A stretch of 9,572 bases of DNA from Desulfobacteraceae bacterium (GTDB taxonomy: Bacteria; Desulfobacterota; Desulfobacteria; Desulfobacterales; BuS5). The notes beneath the pieces were generated by a model, which saw nothing but the letters and a program-made list of their open reading frames with translations, was not told the origin of the DNA and made no database searches. The translations under genes and the position numbers were made by a program. The stretch lies in contig DAOWMW010000036.1 of the NCBI GenBank assembly GCA_030642865.1, forward strand, positions 1 to 9,572, given 5' to 3'. Shown here one piece after another: positions 7,050 to 9,572 of the stretch (position 1 is its first letter; each line of letters begins with the position of its first letter).

Positions 7050-7288
7050 GTAACAAATTGATATTATTGTTTTAATTTTATAATTTATTTTTCCCTGCTC
7101 AGTTTTTCATTACACAGAAGTGATCTTTAAAATAAGATGCATATAATTTCAGTTCTCTCTTGCAAGAGTAATATGGGCGAAAATGGAGACTTTTTAATAA
7201 AAAAATCAGTTTTTCCCTTAAATCGCTTTACTTTTTACTAACTTTTATACAAAACCTGAAGGAATGAAGTAATAGAAAGTGTAAAATT
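7050..7288 (+). other. AT-rich leader of gltX, no gene seen
   Basis: Together with 6862-7049 this makes a 427-bp gap between the divergent rpmF and gltX genes. The leader has no ORF with a convincing SD and no tRNA. It holds a perfect 12-bp palindrome, CTCTTGCAAGAG (7157-7168), and an isolated TATAAT (7142-7147) without a good -35. The gltX start itself has only a weak SD (GAAAG, about 9 nt upstream). No known riboswitch fold was recognised. Confidence 0.4.
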
Positions 7289-8713
7289 ATGGATGAAATC
7301 ATAACAAGATTCCCACCAAGCCCCACAGGCTATCTTCATGTTGGAGGTGCACGAACAGCTCTTTTTAACTGGCTTTATGCCCGCCACATGAAAGGCAGAT
7401 TCATACTTCGCCTTGAAGACACAGACATGAAACGATCAAAAAAAGAATATTCAGATGCAATTATAGATTCTTTGCACTGGATGGGGCTCGACTGGGATGA
7501 GGGTCCCTATTTTCAGTCCGAAAGATTTGATCTGTACAAGGAATATATTCAAAAATTAATAGATTCAGGTAATGCATATTACTGCACCTGCTCCCCTGAA
7601 AGGCTTGAAACAATTAGAAGCGAGGCCATGGCAGAGGGACGAAAGCCGAAATACGATGGAGCATGCAGAAACAGAGACCTCGGGAAAACCAGCAATGCAG
7701 TTGTCCGTCTTGTTGTTCCCCAGGCCGGAACAACAACATTAAAAGATGCAGTAAAAGGAAACATAGAATTTCAGAATTCTGAGCTTGACGATTTTATTAT
7801 ATGCAGAAGTGACGGTACCCCGACATATCACCTGGCCGTTGTGGTAGATGATATTACAATGGGTGTTAATACCATCATCAGGGGAGATGACCATGTAAAT
7901 AATACTCCCAAACAGATGCTCCTTTACAGGGCATTTAAAAACAAAATACCCCTTTACGGTCATGTTCCCATGGTTCTCGGAAGGGACAGAACCCGTTTGA
8001 GCAAAAGGCACGGTGCCTTATCTGTTACCGCATATAAGGAAATGGGTTATCTCCCTGACGCTCTGATAAATTATCTCGTCCGCCTTGGGTGGTCCCATGG
8101 GGATCAGGAATTTTTTTTGAAAGATGAGCTTATTGAAAAATTTACCCTTAAAAATATCGGACATTCTCCAGGCATTTTTGACACTAATAAACTCCTTTCG
8201 CTAAATGCCGATCATATTAAAGGGAAAAAACCGGGAGACCTTGTAAAGCACCTGACCCCATTTTTGGAAAAAAGAAGGTGCAAAGTAAATGATCAGGCAT
8301 CCATGGAAAAAATAATTGAAACCTTAAATACCAGAAGCAAAACCTTGGAGGATATGGCAGATGGAGCCATGTTCTATTTTGCAGGGGACCTTGTTTATGA
8401 CGCAAAAGCTGCCAAAAAATTTTTAAAAAGATCCTCCATGGAACCTCTAAAACTCCTTCTTGAAAACCTCGGTGCGATGGATTCCTTTACTAAAGAGGGG
8501 ATAGAAGATGCTTTTAAAAAAGTAATGGAGACAACAGGGTTAAAGCTTGGAAAAATTGCACAGCCTGTCAGGGTTGCTCTCACAGGAAAAACAGCAAGCC
8601 CAGGTATATTTGAAATATTAGAAGTGCTTGGCAAAGACAAGTCTGTTTATAGACTTGAAAAAGCTATAAACCATATAAATGAAACAGCGGATATCCCTGA
8701 AAACGGGAATTAG
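7289..8713 (+). CDS. gltX: Glutamyl-tRNA synthetase
   Basis: A cytosolic class I aminoacyl-tRNA synthetase that charges tRNA-Glu (and possibly tRNA-Gln, if the organism uses the amidotransferase route). It has 474 aa, the usual bacterial length. The Rossmann-fold signature is PPSPTGYLHVGGARTAL, with HVGG (17-20) as the HIGH motif, and the KMSKS motif is RLSKR (236-240, followed by HGA). Conserved blocks RLEDTD (41-46), IRGDDHVNNTPKQ (197-209) and NYLVRLGWSHGDQE (261-274) follow, then a helical anticodon-binding part to the end. The zinc site is incomplete: Cys99, Cys101 and Cys126 are present, but Asn128 stands where E. coli has His127. It is transcribed divergently from rpmF. An R1 repeat starts 7 nt after the stop. 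Confidence 0.97.
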   Translation: MDEIITRFPPSPTGYLHVGGARTALFNWLYARHMKGRFILRLEDTDMKRSKKEYSDAIIDSLHWMGLDWDEGPYFQSERFDLYKEYIQKLIDSGNAYYCTCSPERLETIRSEAMAEGRKPKYDGACRNRDLGKTSNAVVRLVVPQAGTTTLKDAVKGNIEFQNSELDDFIICRSDGTPTYHLAVVVDDITMGVNTIIRGDDHVNNTPKQMLLYRAFKNKIPLYGHVPMVLGRDRTRLSKRHGALSVTAYKEMGYLPDALINYLVRLGWSHGDQEFFLKDELIEKFTLKNIGHSPGIFDTNKLLSLNADHIKGKKPGDLVKHLTPFLEKRRCKVNDQASMEKIIETLNTRSKTLEDMADGAMFYFAGDLVYDAKAAKKFLKRSSMEPLKLLLENLGAMDSFTKEGIEDAFKKVMETTGLKLGKIAQPVRVALTGKTASPGIFEILEVLGKDKSVYRLEKAINHINETADIPENGN

Positions 8714-8720
8714 ATTAATT

Positions 8721-8753
8721 GGGATCGTGAATTTATTTCATCCCCAATCCTTA
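8721..8753 (+). repeat. Short form of R1 repeat after gltX
   Basis: It reads GGGATCGTGAATTTATTTCA then TCCCCAATCCTTA, starting 7 nt after the gltX stop. The ends GGATCG/CAATCC pair with one mismatch and the inner TGAA/TTCA also pair, so the RNA could form a weak hairpin. There is no T-run, so it is a poor intrinsic terminator. Confidence 0.75.
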
Positions 8754-9010
8754 GCGCCAAAGCAAAGCTCTCTTTTTCGCTAATTTCTGCGTTAGATAAA
8801 GATTTTAATGAGTAAGCAAACAAGAGCCACAGGTTGTAATCAGACATGGTTTTTAATACCACAATTATGAAAACACCCATACAAAAACATTCTTTTTTTA
8901 CACAGGCTTATAATATTTTTTGCATGCAAAAAGCCTATCTTCTTAACAATATAAGGGTTAGAATAAAATATTTCACAATGGCATCATTGTTGCGTTAATC
9001 TCAGGCAAAC

Positions 9011-9120
9011 AATATAGATTTTTTTTAAAAAACCATAAAATATTATATGCACCAGCCTGTTAAAAAAAATCATTTAAACCCTTAACTCATTTATCGGCCT
9101 TTGGAAAAATAATCTATATT
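9011..9120. repeat. Inverted repeat, 16-bp arms about 78 bp apart
   Basis: AATATAGATTTTTTTT at 9011-9026 is mirrored by GGAAAAATAATCTATATT ending at 9120; the first 10 bp are a perfect match, with one mismatch in the next six. The interior is AT-rich with no ORF. It may be a small non-autonomous element or chance in AT-rich DNA. Confidence 0.35.
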
Positions 9121-9122
9121 TC

Positions 9123-9156
9123 ATGGGCTCGCAAAAATTTTATTTTGTGAGCTCAT
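9123..9156. repeat. Hairpin with 14-bp stem and 6-nt loop
   Basis: ATGGGCTCGCAAAA (9123-9136), loop ATTTTA, TTTTGTGAGCTCAT (9143-9156). The two differences become G-U pairs in RNA, so a 14-bp stem can form on the plus strand. There is no T-run after it. The GGGCTCGC part resembles the outer part of the MITE-like element at 9443-9572. Confidence 0.45.
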
Positions 9157-9311
9157 TTAACCATAATCAAGTTTGTGATAATACAGGGTAAGCTGGAAAT
9201 ATTTAAATAAAAGAATTGCCTGTAATAAAGAAGGCAACAGATGCGGCTATTGGTGAAGCTCAACTTTTGCGGAAAAAAATTCTTTAAAATCAAAAAATAA
9301 AAATAATTTTT

Positions 9312-9470
9312 ATGCATGCTAATTTTTTCATATCAGATGACCATGGCCGCCGGGCTGGGATGGAAAGGAGACGTTTTGAATATTCCTTATATCTTCCTGA
9401 TCGCCGAAGGGGAATGGAGAGACGAAGTGGGCAGGATAGAAGACTTAGGGCTCGCCCAAAAATAACTTAA
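9312..9470 (+). CDS. Small Arg-rich protein with repeated RR(x)GMERR motifs, function unknown
   Basis: A 52-residue ORF. After a short start (MHANFFISDDH) it shows GRRAGMERRRFEYSLYLPD, then RRRGMERRSGQDRR. The motif RRxGMERR thus occurs twice around an aromatic FEYSLYLP segment, and the run of Arg/Glu/Asp is patterned rather than random, which argues that this frame is real. I recall similar RRSGxDRR-rich short proteins in desulfobacterial genomes but know no function. There is an in-frame stop at 9285, and no SD precedes ATG 9312 or the internal ATG 9360, so it may be a remnant. The last codons, LRARPKIT and TAA, lie in the MITE-like element that begins near 9443, so the original C-terminus was probably replaced. 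Confidence 0.5.
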   Translation: MHANFFISDDHGRRAGMERRRFEYSLYLPDRRRGMERRSGQDRRLRARPKIT

Positions 9471-9572
9471 CATTTTAAGCGCCGATCCATCCCGCCTGAC
9501 TGCGTTACAAAAGTGCAGGAATATCCTGATATTACTGCCCTTTTGTGCCTTGCCATGCGGGCGCCTCAACAC
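9443..9572 (-). mobile_element. Second copy of the MITE-like element, cut by the window edge
   Basis: It is the inverted counterpart of the element at 105-308. Positions 9457-9508 match the reverse complement of 236-287 with 4 mismatches in 52 bp. The match continues more loosely through a central AATATC-CT-GATATT hairpin (about 9520-9533) to GGCGCCTCAACAC at the window end, which matches 173-185 of the first copy in reverse. Only a degenerate outer end (GACTTAGGGCTCGCCC) is seen, without the clean TATAGTGTCT terminus. The element overlaps the end of the small Arg-rich ORF. Confidence 0.75.

Larger units (their letters stand above)
8754..9311. other. Long AT-rich intergenic stretch without a convincing gene
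   Basis: About 560 bp with only very short ORFs lacking ribosome-binding sites. It contains several small inverted repeats: a 16-bp perfect palindrome around GCATGC (8917-8932), flanked by AGGC and GCCT; ACAATG-GCAT-CATTGT (8975-8990); TTGCCT...AGGCAA (9216-9237); and the two larger ones listed separately. No tRNA, known riboswitch or terminator with a T-run was found. It may be decayed sequence or repeat debris between gltX and the next gene. Confidence 0.5.

Noticed and set aside
8846..8998. 50-codon plus-strand ORF after gltX
   Set aside because: It has no SD and its AT-driven composition shows no recognisable motif, so it was not called as a gene.
9216..9275. Possible riboswitch (hairpin plus GCGGC...GCGG segment)
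   Set aside because: It was compared by eye with the cyclic-di-GMP (GEMM) pattern; the conserved core motifs are missing.
9376..9465. Alternative plus-strand frame starting TTG after AAAGGAG
   Set aside because: It has a good SD spacing but only 29 residues without pattern; the overlapping frame with repeated RRxGMERR motifs is far more protein-like. Not fully excluded.
9387..9572. Minus-strand ORF at the right edge
   Set aside because: It runs through the MITE-like element and antisense to the Arg-rich ORF, and shows no domain.
1..9572. CRISPR array, tRNA, or defence/phage module
   Set aside because: There are no regularly spaced direct repeats, no cloverleaf with a TTCRA arm, and no integrase, nuclease or toxin-like proteins. 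The repeats present are dispersed palindromes.

Overview
The window is AT-rich bacterial chromosome carrying housekeeping genes. The rpsA-like/sppA pair, an acyl-CoA dehydrogenase next to fatty-acid synthesis genes, the sequence style of the proteins and the abundance of intergenic palindromic repeats suggest an anaerobic Desulfobacterota, probably Desulfobacterales. This is inference from gene content and style; no phylogenetic marker was compared.

Layout: 2-97 (+) is the tail of an upstream gene, probably ribosomal protein S1. A 204-bp MITE-like palindrome (105-308) separates it from sppA (348-1268, +), a membrane-anchored signal peptide peptidase. sppA converges on a membrane-anchored, Ig-like-domain M23 metallopeptidase gene (1448-2842, -), with a 165-bp palindromic repeat filling the gap. 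The M23 gene has its own promoter (2916-2944), just past a terminator-like hairpin that closes fabF. Further right on the minus strand the transcription order is rpmF (6861-6673), a long acyl-CoA dehydrogenase (6534-4891), acpP (4667-4437) and fabF (4333-3092). gltX (7289-8713, +) diverges from rpmF, with back-to-back promoter candidates and a leader of about 240 nt. After gltX come about 600 bp with no convincing gene, then a short Arg-rich ORF (9312-9470) whose last codons lie inside a second copy of the MITE-like element, which runs off the window edge.

How the genes work together: acpP and fabF supply the carrier and the elongating condensing enzyme of type II fatty-acid synthesis. The classical rpmF-plsX-fabH-fabD-fabG-acpP-fabF order is reduced here, with an acyl-CoA dehydrogenase where the intervening genes usually lie. 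rpmF, gltX and the S1 tail belong to translation. sppA and the M23 protein belong to envelope maintenance.

The most unusual content is the repeat load. One family occurs five times (a long form at 1267-1431, a half copy at 4808-4880, and short forms at 6553-6585, 6911-6945 and 8721-8753). Every copy is in the same orientation relative to the transcription unit it sits in, three of them within about 10 bp of a stop codon. No CRISPR array, tRNA, phage or defence gene was seen. I did not find a clear new multi-gene system.
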